Below, one piece after another: positions 18,901 through 27,455 of a stretch of DNA of 64,000 nucleotides. Under the pieces are notes generated by a model that worked only from the letters and a program-made list of their open reading frames with translations, searched no databases and had not been told where the DNA came from. Each line of letters begins with the position of its first letter. The first letter of the stretch is position 1. This stretch comes from Chloroflexota bacterium (GTDB taxonomy: Bacteria > Chloroflexota > Anaerolineae > Anaerolineales > Anaerolineaceae): NCBI GenBank assembly GCA_023434145.1, contig JAEYTI010000168.1:20833-84832 (forward strand), written 5' to 3'. The translations under genes and the position numbers were made by a program.

Positions 18901-21416
18901 TTCGTGCCGGGAGCATATTCCTTAATCAACCGGCAGATCTCCAGCGCGCGGGCCATGTGCGGGAACCATTTGAGGCTTACCGCCACCAGCCGCGGGTGCG
19001 TCTTGTCGATCAGGCGATGGATATTGGCTTTCAGCGCTTCCTTCTCCAGGTGGATGTCGTTCAACTGGCAGAACGCCTCAATGCCGTGCCGCCGTAAGTA
19101 CGAAGCCAGATACATCAGCCCCACCGTTCCTGAGCCGGTGGTAGAACCCACTAGCAGCACCGGCGAGAGCGCCCCATCTGGGGTCGTCTCGCAGTAATCC
19201 GGCAAAATACTGGCTGCTTCTTCCGCGCTGACCGGCGATTCGGGATGCTCGGCGTGGCAGACCGGCAGCGGTGCATCATTGCAAACCGCGCTCTGGGGGC
19301 GGTACGCATGCCATTCGATCATCCCCGCGGTCGCCATTGCGCGGATCAGCGGAACCCAACTATCCAGGCTGCCATCCGGTTGGTAACTGGTAACGTTCGC
19401 CGTGTGCAGCGTGCCGGTGGACTGATCCATGCCGATGTACGCCAGGCGATATTCCTGCGGCCCGGCCAGATTTGCGATTGTATCGAGGGTACGCGTGCCG
19501 TCCAGCCATTCCAGCAGGCGCAGCACGGGCAAGTTAGCTGCCACGAGCCCGCTGGCCGGTACGGAGAGCAGGTCAAACGCTTCAGCGCCCGGTACGGCGC
19601 CGGCAGCCTTCAACCACGAAGCGTGGGGGAAGATGAATACCAGCGGGTGTTTGCGGAAACAGGCCTTTGCCAGGGTGGGCAGGTATTGTGACTGTTTTTC
19701 CGCCGCCACCGTGCTGGCGACAAAGTCCTGTTCCCGTTCCCCGGTGGAAAGTGGCGTATACACACCGCTCAGAATATTGGCTGCGGCCGGGTTGAAATTG
19801 CTGGAGCCCAGAAAGGCGATCAGGTCGGCAAAGTTGCGTGAGACAACCAGGGCAGGCGCATCTGGCGTGCGCTCAACCTGCTGTTCAAAGAACGTGTGCA
19901 CGCATTCGGGTATGTAATCGGTTTCGGTGGTGTTCCATTCCTTCAGCAGCAGGTGCTTTTCATCCGCGCCGAGCATTTCCAGCTCGGGCAAACTGCGATC
20001 GGGGTCTGCCAGGATGCTGCGCAGCAGGTTCTCATAATGAGCCAGCATGCGCTGGATTGTCGATGGATGGTACAGGTCGGTACGGTAATCGATCGCCATT
20101 TGCAGCCCATCTTCCCCGGCGACAATTTCCAGGGTCAGGTCAAACTGCGATGTCTGGCTGCGAATCTCCTGCGGAGACAGTTGGATGGCCTGCTGGCTGG
20201 CATACGTCTGGGCCGGGTTGTCGCGCAGGGCAAACATGAGCTGAAACAGCGGCGAGCGGCTGGCATCACGGCCAGTTTGCAGCGCATCGACAAGCTGCGC
20301 GAACGGCATTTCCTGGTGGGCGTAGGCATCCAGCGCGGTCTGCCGAACACTCTGCAAGAAAGCGCGAAAGGACGGTGCACCCTCAATGCGCGTGCGCAGC
20401 GCCATGGTATTAACCAGGAAGCCGACGATGTTTTCCAGCTCGCCACGCATACGTTCCGCTACCGGCGTGCCGATCACCAGGTCGCGCTGACCGCTGTACC
20501 GGAACACCAGTGTTTTGAAGGCTGCCAGAGCCAGCATAAAGAGCGTTACGCCCTGCTGCTCGGCCAGCCCGCGCAGGGCGTGGGTGAACGCGGCAGGAAG
20601 GGCGCGCGTTTCGCGCGCTCCGGCGAAGGTATGCATGGCCGGGCGCGGCAGATCCGTGGGGACTTCGGTCAGCGGCAGGTCGGACAACTGGGTTTTCCAG
20701 TATTCCAGGTGGCTTTTCATCGCAGCAGAATTTGCACGATCGCGCTGCCAGGCGGCAAAGTCAACGTACTGAACCGTGAGTTCGGGAAGGGCTGGGGTGC
20801 TGCCCAGGCAAATGGCATCATAGAGCGTCCACAGGTCGCGGTGGAAAATGCCCGCGGACCAGCCATCAAAGACGATGTGATGGGCCGTCATCAGCAGCAG
20901 CGCATCTTCCGCCGCAACGCGAATCAGGCTTGCACGCAGCAGAGGCGCTTGAGACAGATCAAAGGGGCGCTGCGCTTCGGCGTAGATCATCGCTTCGAGA
21001 CGTTCTTGGCGGGCGGCTTCATCCAGTACGCTCAGGTCGGTGACTGGCAGATCTAGCTTTGCTTCTGGTACGATCACCTGCACCGGCTGCCCGTTGACCT
21101 GCCGGATGGCGGTGCGCAGGCTCTCGTGCCGCTGAACCAGCGCGCGCAGGCTGGCAGCAAGCGCGTCGAGATTGAGCTGACCCTGAATACGAATGGCGAA
21201 AGACAGGTTATAGACCGGGCTGCCCGGCTGGAGCTGGTGAATAAACCACAGGCGCTCTTGACCGGGGGAAAGGGCAAAGTGCGCCTGATCCCGGCTCAGG
21301 CACGGGATGCTTTCGCTAGCTTGCTGCTTGCGCTGTTTCAACTGGCGCAAAAACAGCGCCCGTTTTTCGGGCGGCAGCGCCGCTATTCGTTCCGACAATT
21401 CATCATCACGAGCCAC
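15984..21416 (-). CDS. NRPS-1: C, A interrupted by a B12-type radical SAM insert, T
   Basis: 1810 residues from GTG 21416 (VARDDELSERIAALPPEKRAL), preceded by GAGGAAA. The longer open frame to 21647 overlaps the PKS end and looks like noise. Order: docking-like N-terminus, condensation domain (ALSPGQERLWF, HHIVFDG near 180), start of adenylation (FEQQVERTPDAPALVV near 510-525), then an insert of about 690 residues, then the rest of adenylation from MTYRELDQAANRLA (about 1217), with LAYVLYTSGSTGQPKG, FDASVSEIF, INAYGPTETTVC, YRTGDLARW, RGSRVEIGEIE, and thiolation (LGGHSLLITQV near 1731). Specificity positions read DASTVAAVC, which matches a tyrosine signature as I recall it. It is the first NRPS after the PKS, so it should join a polyketide acyl chain to this residue. 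The insert (see separate entry) carries a CX3CX2C cluster at C939, C943, C946. Identity as NRPS is certain; the role of the insert is unknown. Confidence 0.95.
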   Translation of the reverse strand: MARDDELSERIAALPPEKRALFLRQLKQRKQQASESIPCLSRDQAHFALSPGQERLWFIHQLQPGSPVYNLSFAIRIQGQLNLDALAASLRALVQRHESLRTAIRQVNGQPVQVIVPEAKLDLPVTDLSVLDEAARQERLEAMIYAEAQRPFDLSQAPLLRASLIRVAAEDALLLMTAHHIVFDGWSAGIFHRDLWTLYDAICLGSTPALPELTVQYVDFAAWQRDRANSAAMKSHLEYWKTQLSDLPLTEVPTDLPRPAMHTFAGARETRALPAAFTHALRGLAEQQGVTLFMLALAAFKTLVFRYSGQRDLVIGTPVAERMRGELENIVGFLVNTMALRTRIEGAPSFRAFLQSVRQTALDAYAHQEMPFAQLVDALQTGRDASRSPLFQLMFALRDNPAQTYASQQAIQLSPQEIRSQTSQFDLTLEIVAGEDGLQMAIDYRTDLYHPSTIQRMLAHYENLLRSILADPDRSLPELEMLGADEKHLLLKEWNTTETDYIPECVHTFFEQQVERTPDAPALVVSRNFADLIAFLGSSNFNPAAANILSGVYTPLSTGEREQDFVASTVAAEKQSQYLPTLAKACFRKHPLVFIFPHASWLKAAGAVPGAEAFDLLSVPASGLVAANLPVLRLLEWLDGTRTLDTIANLAGPQEYRLAYIGMDQSTGTLHTANVTSYQPDGSLDSWVPLIRAMATAGMIEWHAYRPQSAVCNDAPLPVCHAEHPESPVSAEEAASILPDYCETTPDGALSPVLLVGSTTGSGTVGLMYLASYLRRHGIEAFCQLNDIHLEKEALKANIHRLIDKTHPRLVAVSLKWFPHMARALEICRLIKEYAPGTKVALGGDTSGYFAEDLIQYEAVDYIVTGDGELPLLKICQGSAGIPNCTYKRDGQIVRSPVSYLHSSESLRDVYLTHLDEIFVSPADLSLTPYLFIFTGRGCPMNCHYCGGARDVQASVPKRPKPYFTMRDVREIRNDIVRLKPHTSTFLFDFDLPGYDSFDLYQSLWRGIDLTCHHGYFYFWELPTTEFIDLVARTFGFVSLNIDVNSLSERHRQCLTKAGAVKPQPNDAEILAFFERCEQYPNVRTTVNLINGLPFFNEEDIQSADAMLEHIIQHYKSFEGLGWGRLHAQPGAPITKDYAGYGMQPSAQTFEDFHSYSKRNLAEQQYPNLPSLHYPFIYYQDETLNARVTKYYVDTMQKLRDLETRSRRKQQFFNEKMTYRELDQAANRLANSLIQQGLQPEQRVGICLERSKELVIAALAVFKAGGAYVPLEPTYPIERLRFMVQDAQVALLLTTSHLAHSLALPVERTLCLDAEWPTIMQEADTAPNRSVTPDQLAYVLYTSGSTGQPKGVMVEHRGVGNLARAQSKAFGVEPGTRVLQFAPFCFDASVSEIFVTLLSGGTLCMASQDQLMPGPDLVELLHEQAVNVLTCPPSVWATLPADRFPALRTVVSAGEACPPDLVERWALPGRRFINAYGPTETTVCATLTECQPSGEPPAIGRPIDNTRVYLLDAHRQLVPIGMPGELYVSGVGLARGYWNRPNLSAESFVANPFEAETQMYRTGDLARWRIQPDGSAMLEFLGRGDQQVKIRGSRVEIGEIEAALAQHANVRQCVVTAHQTGSETRLSAYWLPRDLSMATQTGELRAFLKNRLPDYMLPYAFIRLEALPLLPNGKIDARALPQLDCSRPDLEDSYTAPRDAVEALLASIWAESLRLEAVGIEDNFFALGGHSLLITQVLAQIADIFQVELPARVFLDSPTVAGLAVELRRRETTPGLVETIAQLHQQIRQMSADEVGAILSQKKQAGGNLS
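17770..19845 (-). other. Radical SAM/B12-binding-type insert inside the NRPS-1 adenylation domain
   Basis: Residues about 525-1214 of NRPS-1. The insert splits the adenylation domain between PDAPALVV and EKMTYREL, ahead of motif A1. It begins with about 100 unassigned residues, then a PqqD-like winged-helix segment (LLEWLDGTRTLDTIANLAG, about 631-652). Next comes a Rossmann segment of the cobalamin-binding type (LLVGSTTGSGTVGLMYLASY near 753; ALGGDTSGYFAEDLIQ; VDYIVTGDGELPLL). A radical SAM core follows with GRGCPMNCHYCGG (C939, C943, C946). The B12-like domain lacks an obvious DxHxxG motif, as is common in cobalamin-dependent radical SAM enzymes. The remaining part (LNIDVNSLSERHRQCLTKAG; VNLINGLPFFNEED) fits the radical SAM barrel. 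The frame stays open throughout with no stop or frameshift, and base composition matches the flanks, so it reads as a true fusion. Whether it methylates, cross-links or does other chemistry cannot be told. Confidence 0.9.
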
Positions 21417-21504
21417 GCTTATTTCCTCACTTCGCCAATTGTGTCTGATGCTGTTTTGATTAGCTGATACGGGCTGTACCCGTCCTAATCGCCTATGCGA
21501 AAAA

Positions 21505-24500
21505 TTATGCCTGTGCCGGTGCGGCGTCTTCTCCTTCATCCAACAGCGCCGCCAAGTCCTCTTCCGACAGGTCTTCGATCTCATCCAGCAAATCCAGTAC
21601 CTCCTGGTCAACAGCCAGCGAGTCTGTGAGCTGGGTCTGGATGGCATCGGTCAACTGCGCCACGCTCGGCCCCACCACCAGATCCGCGACGGATAAGCGC
21701 ACCGGCAGGTTCGCCTCAATACGGTTCTTGATTTCCAGCGCCATGATCGAGTCAAAACCCAGCGTGGTCAGCGATTTATCGACGGGCATGCGGTTGGGAT
21801 CGCCAAACCCCAGCACCTGGGCGATCAACTCGCGCAGGAAGCACTCCACCAGCACCCGTCGTTCCGCCGTGTCGCCAGCCATCAGCAGCCGTTCCGGCAG
21901 CGAATGACCAGCCTTACCGGATTGGTCTGCAACGGCCCGGCCTGGTTCGCGGCACAATTCCTCCAAGAAGGTATGCAAGCTGTTGGCGGCGCGCTGCAGC
22001 TTCGGCCACTCCGCGGCAATCACTGCCGCCTGGGCAGCGCCACTGCCCACCAAATGATCCATGCGCTTCAAGGCCGACTCAGGGGTGAAGGCGTACATGC
22101 CGCTGTGCTGGAAGTGATCTTGCAAATTCAGCCGGGCGGCCATGCCCACCTCGCCCCATACGCCCCAGTTGATGCTGGTAGCCGGAAGCCCCTGCGCGCG
22201 GCGATAGTGCGCCAGCGCATCCATAAAGGCGTTGCCGGCAGCGTAATTTGCCTGCCCCACCTGACCCAAGATCGACGCAGCGGATGAGAATAATATGAAG
22301 AAGTCGAGCGGCTGCTCGGCAAAGGCCTGGTGCAGCGCCCACGACCCAGCCACCTTGGGCCCCAAAACGCGATCCAAATGCTGTGGGGTCATCTGGTAGA
22401 TCAGGTGATCCTCCAGTACCCCCGCCGCGTGGATGATACCCTGTACCGGCGGCCAGCCCAAGCGGTCTAGATCATCCAGCAGGCATGACAACTGCCGCGC
22501 ATCGGAAACATCCACCGCGGAGGTATAAACCGCAGCGCCCAACGCCTCGATGCGCTGAATAGCGGTGACGCGTTCGGCAAGCGGGTTTTGTGGATCCACT
22601 CCGGCCCACTGCGAGCGCGGCGGAAGCGGCGTGCGGCCCAGTAAAATCAGCCGGCGCGCGCCGCGAGCAGCCAGCCATTCGGCGACTGCCAGCCCTAGCC
22701 CACCCATACCACCGGTGATCAGGTAACTGGCCGAAAGGCGGATGTTCAAACCTTGTTCAGCCGCCTGCTCCAACTGGATCAGGCGCGGCACAAAGCAGCG
22801 GCAGTGAGCGTCTTCACTGCGCAGCGCAAAGGTGTTTTCTTGCCCGTTCTGCGCCAGCAGTACAGCCAGCGCGTCGAGTGTTTCATCGGAGTCATCGCCC
22901 AGGTCAACAGTCCCGCCCCACAGGTTAGGGAACTCTTGCGCTGCCACACGGGCCATGCCCAACAGCGGCGACTGGCTGAGCGCCACCGGGCGCGGATCAC
23001 CGGGGAGCGGCTGCGCACCGCGCGTCACCAGCCACAGTCTGGGCGCTGCATGACCGGCTGCCAGCTTTTGGATCAATGAGAGCAGCGCCAGACAGCCTGC
23101 TTTCGTTCCATCCACCAACTGCATGTCATCCGCAGCGGGAAGGTCGAGGGCAGAAAGATCGATTACACCCCGGCAGTTGCCCAGACGCGAAAGCTGCTCT
23201 TGCAGCGCACCATCGGTTATCACATGGCCTTGCCCGCCCAGGCGGTCAATTTGTGAAGCCAGCTTTTGTGCCAGGCCGTTTCGGTCCGGCAAAATTAGCC
23301 AATTGCCGGTGAGATCGGGCTGCTGCCCGGGCAGTTCGAACGCCTGCCAGGTGATGTTGTACACACCTTCGCGTGGAGTGCTGCGCTGCTGCGCGGTCAT
23401 GCGCTGTAAAACCAGGCCACCTACTTCTGCCAGCGGCTGGCCATCTGCATCGAGGAATGTTACGTCAGCCAGGCGGGTAGCGTCTCCCGGCTGGGCTGAC
23501 TCGCGGCGGCGCACGTGGCACCACGCTGCCCCGGCGGCCGGGCCAAACACACGCAGTTGCGTTGCACCTACCGGTAAATAGGCGTCTTCGGCGAACTGCT
23601 CGCCCAGGCCAAACGCCTGCGCCGCAGCCTGGAAGCCGTTGTCTAACAGGGCCGGGTGGATGGCATACAGCCCCAACTCAGTACGCAGCGATGCCGGAGC
23701 TTCAACAGCCACCAGCGCCTCGCCATCCCTGCGCCATATCTGGCGAATCCACTGGTAAGCGCTGCCATACGGGAGACCGCGCTCGGCCATGCGAGCATAG
23801 TGCTGGCTCCCGGGCACATCCTCCAAACAGCGGGCGCGGATGTCCTCCAGCGGTTCCCGAAGCGGCGTGTTGTGCTCGTTCGTAGTCCATAGTTTGCCCT
23901 GGGCATGCTCCACCCAATCCCCCTTGCTGCCGGGGTCGCGGCTGGCAAACTCAAAGGCGGCTTCATGAGCGGTCAGCGGAGTAATCACTAACTGCAGCAG
24001 CCGCGCGCCAGTTTCCGGCAGGATGAGCGGCTGCTTGAAGCGCAGATCTTCCACCACCGGCCTCGATTGATCCCACACCTGCTCCGACGCCGACAGCGCC
24101 ATTTCACCGAACATCGACCCAGACAGCACCAGTGTGCCTTGAACGCGGTGATCCTTCAAGTAATGCAGGCTGCGGGCGTTGATCTCGCTTTCGAAAACCA
24201 CGGCGTGCGGCGCAGAGGCCATCTGCACCGGGTCGCCAAGCAGCGGGTGGGTGCTCTTTTTGGCCTTACCGCCCAACAGCAGCGCCGGTGATAATCCCTG
24301 GTCGAGCTGGTCATACCAGTAGCGCTCGCGCTGCCACGGGTAGGCCGGCAATTCCACCATCTTCCCGCCAGTGGGGAAAAATCGCCGCCAATCCAGCGGG
24401 TAACCGGCCACGTACATGGCGCCCAGCGTCGAGAGCAGGGTGGCATATTGTGCTTCGCCGCGCTTCAACGATGCCCATACGGTACCTTGCTTGCCGGTAT

Positions 24501-27288
24501 GCGCCAGCACATCCTGAATGGAACGGCACAAAACCGGATGCGGGCCGACTTCCAGGAAGGCATCGTATCCTTCACCAAGCAGCCGCTCAATCGTGGCGGC
24601 AAAGAGGAAGGGATCGCGCAGGTTGCGCGCCCAATAGGCGGCCCCCATGCTTTTCCCATCGATGCGCCCCCCGGTGACCGTTGAATACAGCGGGGCATAG
24701 GAAGCGCGGGGACGCAAATCACCGAGCGCGTCGATCAGCTCAGTTTTCAGCGGCTCCATCTGCGGGCTGTGGAAGGCCACACTGACGCCCTCCAGCGCGC
24801 GGCAAAAGACGCCCTTTTTTTCCATCGCGGCGAGAACTGCATCGATGGCTTCTGGCGCGCCAGAAAGCACGCTGGAATTGGGGCTGTTGCTGCCCGCCAC
24901 CGCCAGGCAGTTGCTATATTCGGCAATCGCGGCCTGCGCTTGCGCCAGCGGCAGGCCGACAACGGCAGTTTTGCCCTTGCCTTCAGTGCGCTTCATCAAG
25001 CGGCTGCGGTGGATCACCACGCGCAAGGCCTCATCCAGGCTCAGCACCCCGGCCACGTGCGCGGCGGCGATCTCACCCAGGCTCTGGCCTACAATAGCCT
25101 GGGGCTCAATTCCCCACGAACGCCACAGCGCTGCCAGTGCCACTTGAACGGCAAAAATAGCCGGCTGGGTGCGGTTCGTCTCGTTCAGCCGCGTATTTTC
25201 CGCATCCCTTTCCAGTTCATCGATCAACGACCAGGGTACATATTGGCGCAGCAGCCGGTCGCATTCGTTCAGCGTCTCGCGAAAGACCTCTTCCTGCTGG
25301 TACAGCTGGCAGCCCATCTTCGCCCAATGCGAACCCTGGCCAGAGAAGACAAACACCAGCTTGTGCGGTTGGCCGCCTGCCGGGATGCCCGAAACAATCC
25401 CGGTAGAAGCTTTCACGCCCCCGGCAAACGCATCCAGACGTTCCACCGCTTCTTCCTTCGAACCGGCCACAACAGCCAGCCGGTGATTGGCATGATGGTT
25501 GCGTTTGAGGCTGGCGGTATATGCGATATCCTCCAGGCTGGCGTGGAAATCCTCGCTATTCAGCAGATCGCGCAGGCGGGCAGCCATTTCTCGCAACGCA
25601 TCTTCACTGCGAGCGGAGAGCGGCAGCATACGGGCGGCCGGGCGCTGCTCGACCAAAGAAGCATAACCGGCCGCCGGTGCTCCTGCTCGTACCGTCGGAG
25701 GTTCGGCCAGCACCACGTGCGCATTGGTGCCGCCAAAGCCAAACCCGCTCACGCCGGCAATGAGCTGGCGCGAATCATCCGGCCAGCCGCCGAGTTCTTG
25801 CTGAACTTTGAACGGCAGTTGGTCAAATGAAATGAGCGGATTGGTCTCAGTGCAGTGCAGGCTGGGCGGAAGCTGGCGATGGTAAATGGACATGGCCGTT
25901 TTAATCACCCCGGCAACACCCGCCGCAGGCTCCATATGGCCAACGTTGGTTTTTAGCGAGCCAAGCGCGCACAACTGCCCCGGGCGGCGGTCAGCAGCGA
26001 GAACAGCGCCGAGCGCCTGCACTTCAATCGGGTCGCCCAGGCGGGTGCCTGTGCCGTGCGCCTCAATGTACTGAACCTGGGAAGGCGAAACCCCGGCCTT
26101 TTGATACGCTTCGCGCAGAACAGCTTCCTGAGCCTGACCGTTGGGAGCCATCAACCCGTTGCTGCGGCCATCCTGGTTGACGGCGCTGCCCATGATCACC
26201 GCGTAAATGCGGTCACCATCGGCCTGGGCGCGAGCGAGCGGCTTGAGCAACACCGCGCCGGCGCCTTCACTGCGGACAATGCCATTCGCCTGGCTGCTAA
26301 AGGTCTTACAGCGGCCATCCGTGGCAAGCGCGCCGGCTTTTGAGAAAAATACCTGGCCTTTTGGAAGCAGGTTGATACTCACACCACCGGCAATCGCGGC
26401 ACTGCAATCACCCTGGCGAAGGCTCTGGCAGGCCAGGTGAATGGCGACCAGTGACCCCGAACAGGCGGTATCCAGTGAAAGGCTGGGACCATGAAAATCA
26501 AACAAGTAGGAGATACGGTTAGCAACAATGCTGTTGGCCGTACCCGCGCCAGAATAGGCATCTACCCGGTTCAAATCGCTGTACAGGAGCTGATCGTAAT
26601 CGTCGCTGAGTGTAGCGACGAACACGCCCGTGTTGCTCCCGGCCAGTGAGTCGATCGCAATACCGGCGTCTTCCACTGCTTCCCAGGTAATTTCCAGCAT
26701 CACGCGCTGGCGCGGGTCCATGTGGGGCGCCTCGCGTGGAGAGATTCCAAAGAACTGCGCGTCGAAACGGTCGATATCCTTTAAAAAACCACCCCAGCGG
26801 CCAATTGTCTTGCCGGGGGTGGCGGGATCGGGTGAGTAAAGCGCGTTAGTATCCCATCGAAAAAAAGGTGTCTCGGTGATGGCTTCGCGGCCCGCGCACA
26901 AAAGCTGCCAGAACTCAGGAGCGCCCTCCGCACCCGGAAAGCGGCAGCTCATGCCAACAATGGCGATCGGCTCATTGTTATATGTTGCGGTTTGCACGGT
27001 TTGGGGAATATCCGAGAGGGCGCGTGCTTTTTGCTGGATCGATGCATCGCCGGCCAAATGCTGCGCAAGCTGCTGAATGGTAGGGTAATTCCAGGCGAGA
27101 ATTGGCGATAAAGCACTCCCCAACCATTGCCCCAGGTCGCTCATCAACTGCAGGGCTTCAACAGAAGCCAGGCCATACACGGTAAAAACCTGATTCGGAT
27201 CGATATCTTCGGCCGGTATCCCTAATCGCTTGGACAAGTACGATAACAGCCAGACTTCAATGGTTTTCTGTACATCTGGATAGCTCAT
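21505..27288 (-). CDS. Type I PKS: ACP-KS-AT-DH-KR-ACP
   Basis: 1927 residues; first gene of the assembly-line operon. An N-terminal carrier domain has its attachment serine in GLAS (S42), without the usual Asp. Ketosynthase has DTACSGS (C276), EAHGTGT and KTNVGHMEPAAG. Acyltransferase has GQSLGE (S736) and VAFHSPQ, which points to malonyl-CoA. Dehydratase has H1047 in DHRVQGTLVLS (the usual Pro of HxxxGxxxxP is Ser) and D1216 in HPALLDNGFQ. Ketoreductase has GGMGGLG near 1525 and HAAGVLEDHL. The terminal carrier has GFDSIMAL (S1847), then an acidic tail (LDEIEDLSEEDLAALLDEGED) that may dock to NRPS-1. There is no enoylreductase and no AT before the first carrier, so the starter must come from another protein not seen here. 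The expected extension leaves an alpha,beta-unsaturated acyl chain if DH is active. An 88-bp gap with no gene precedes NRPS-1. Confidence 0.95.
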   Translation of the reverse strand: MSYPDVQKTIEVWLLSYLSKRLGIPAEDIDPNQVFTVYGLASVEALQLMSDLGQWLGSALSPILAWNYPTIQQLAQHLAGDASIQQKARALSDIPQTVQTATYNNEPIAIVGMSCRFPGAEGAPEFWQLLCAGREAITETPFFRWDTNALYSPDPATPGKTIGRWGGFLKDIDRFDAQFFGISPREAPHMDPRQRVMLEITWEAVEDAGIAIDSLAGSNTGVFVATLSDDYDQLLYSDLNRVDAYSGAGTANSIVANRISYLFDFHGPSLSLDTACSGSLVAIHLACQSLRQGDCSAAIAGGVSINLLPKGQVFFSKAGALATDGRCKTFSSQANGIVRSEGAGAVLLKPLARAQADGDRIYAVIMGSAVNQDGRSNGLMAPNGQAQEAVLREAYQKAGVSPSQVQYIEAHGTGTRLGDPIEVQALGAVLAADRRPGQLCALGSLKTNVGHMEPAAGVAGVIKTAMSIYHRQLPPSLHCTETNPLISFDQLPFKVQQELGGWPDDSRQLIAGVSGFGFGGTNAHVVLAEPPTVRAGAPAAGYASLVEQRPAARMLPLSARSEDALREMAARLRDLLNSEDFHASLEDIAYTASLKRNHHANHRLAVVAGSKEEAVERLDAFAGGVKASTGIVSGIPAGGQPHKLVFVFSGQGSHWAKMGCQLYQQEEVFRETLNECDRLLRQYVPWSLIDELERDAENTRLNETNRTQPAIFAVQVALAALWRSWGIEPQAIVGQSLGEIAAAHVAGVLSLDEALRVVIHRSRLMKRTEGKGKTAVVGLPLAQAQAAIAEYSNCLAVAGSNSPNSSVLSGAPEAIDAVLAAMEKKGVFCRALEGVSVAFHSPQMEPLKTELIDALGDLRPRASYAPLYSTVTGGRIDGKSMGAAYWARNLRDPFLFAATIERLLGEGYDAFLEVGPHPVLCRSIQDVLAHTGKQGTVWASLKRGEAQYATLLSTLGAMYVAGYPLDWRRFFPTGGKMVELPAYPWQRERYWYDQLDQGLSPALLLGGKAKKSTHPLLGDPVQMASAPHAVVFESEINARSLHYLKDHRVQGTLVLSGSMFGEMALSASEQVWDQSRPVVEDLRFKQPLILPETGARLLQLVITPLTAHEAAFEFASRDPGSKGDWVEHAQGKLWTTNEHNTPLREPLEDIRARCLEDVPGSQHYARMAERGLPYGSAYQWIRQIWRRDGEALVAVEAPASLRTELGLYAIHPALLDNGFQAAAQAFGLGEQFAEDAYLPVGATQLRVFGPAAGAAWCHVRRRESAQPGDATRLADVTFLDADGQPLAEVGGLVLQRMTAQQRSTPREGVYNITWQAFELPGQQPDLTGNWLILPDRNGLAQKLASQIDRLGGQGHVITDGALQEQLSRLGNCRGVIDLSALDLPAADDMQLVDGTKAGCLALLSLIQKLAAGHAAPRLWLVTRGAQPLPGDPRPVALSQSPLLGMARVAAQEFPNLWGGTVDLGDDSDETLDALAVLLAQNGQENTFALRSEDAHCRCFVPRLIQLEQAAEQGLNIRLSASYLITGGMGGLGLAVAEWLAARGARRLILLGRTPLPPRSQWAGVDPQNPLAERVTAIQRIEALGAAVYTSAVDVSDARQLSCLLDDLDRLGWPPVQGIIHAAGVLEDHLIYQMTPQHLDRVLGPKVAGSWALHQAFAEQPLDFFILFSSAASILGQVGQANYAAGNAFMDALAHYRRAQGLPATSINWGVWGEVGMAARLNLQDHFQHSGMYAFTPESALKRMDHLVGSGAAQAAVIAAEWPKLQRAANSLHTFLEELCREPGRAVADQSGKAGHSLPERLLMAGDTAERRVLVECFLRELIAQVLGFGDPNRMPVDKSLTTLGFDSIMALEIKNRIEANLPVRLSVADLVVGPSVAQLTDAIQTQLTDSLAVDQEVLDLLDEIEDLSEEDLAALLDEGEDAAPAQA

Positions 27289-27341
27289 TCTTCACCGCCG
27301 CTGGTCGTTGCGAAGTTATGCTTAATTTAACACAGCGGCGG

Positions 27342-27384
27342 CGGCAATTTTGCCGAAAAAGTGCCGATAAAGTGCCGGCACTTT
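27342..27384. promoter_or_regulatory. Candidate operator cluster upstream of the PKS operon
   Basis: AAAGTGCCG occurs at 27358-27366 and 27369-27377, and its complement at 27376-27384, so the last two form a perfect 16-bp palindrome (27369-27384). Next to them CGGCAA-TT-TTGCCG (27342-27355) is a further inverted repeat with the same TGCCG core. The cluster sits 54-96 bp upstream of the PKS start codon, where a regulator of the operon would bind. The regulator is not known; the NB-ARC protein at 28027 is one candidate. Confidence 0.6.
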
Positions 27385-27455
27385 TCCACAGATTAACGAT
27401 CAACAAACGCAGGGGATAAAGCTGATCCATGAAACAAGTAAGAACCTATCCAATA

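Noticed and set aside
17770..19845. Radical SAM region as a separate gene or an insertion element
   Set aside because: There is no start, stop or ribosome-binding site at its borders, no terminal repeats, and the adenylation frame resumes exactly; it is a fused domain.
21417..21647. N-terminal extension of NRPS-1 (77 residues rich in Arg/Trp)
   Set aside because: It overlaps the C-terminus of the PKS and looks like out-of-frame translation; GTG 21416 follows GAGGAAA and starts a typical docking helix.
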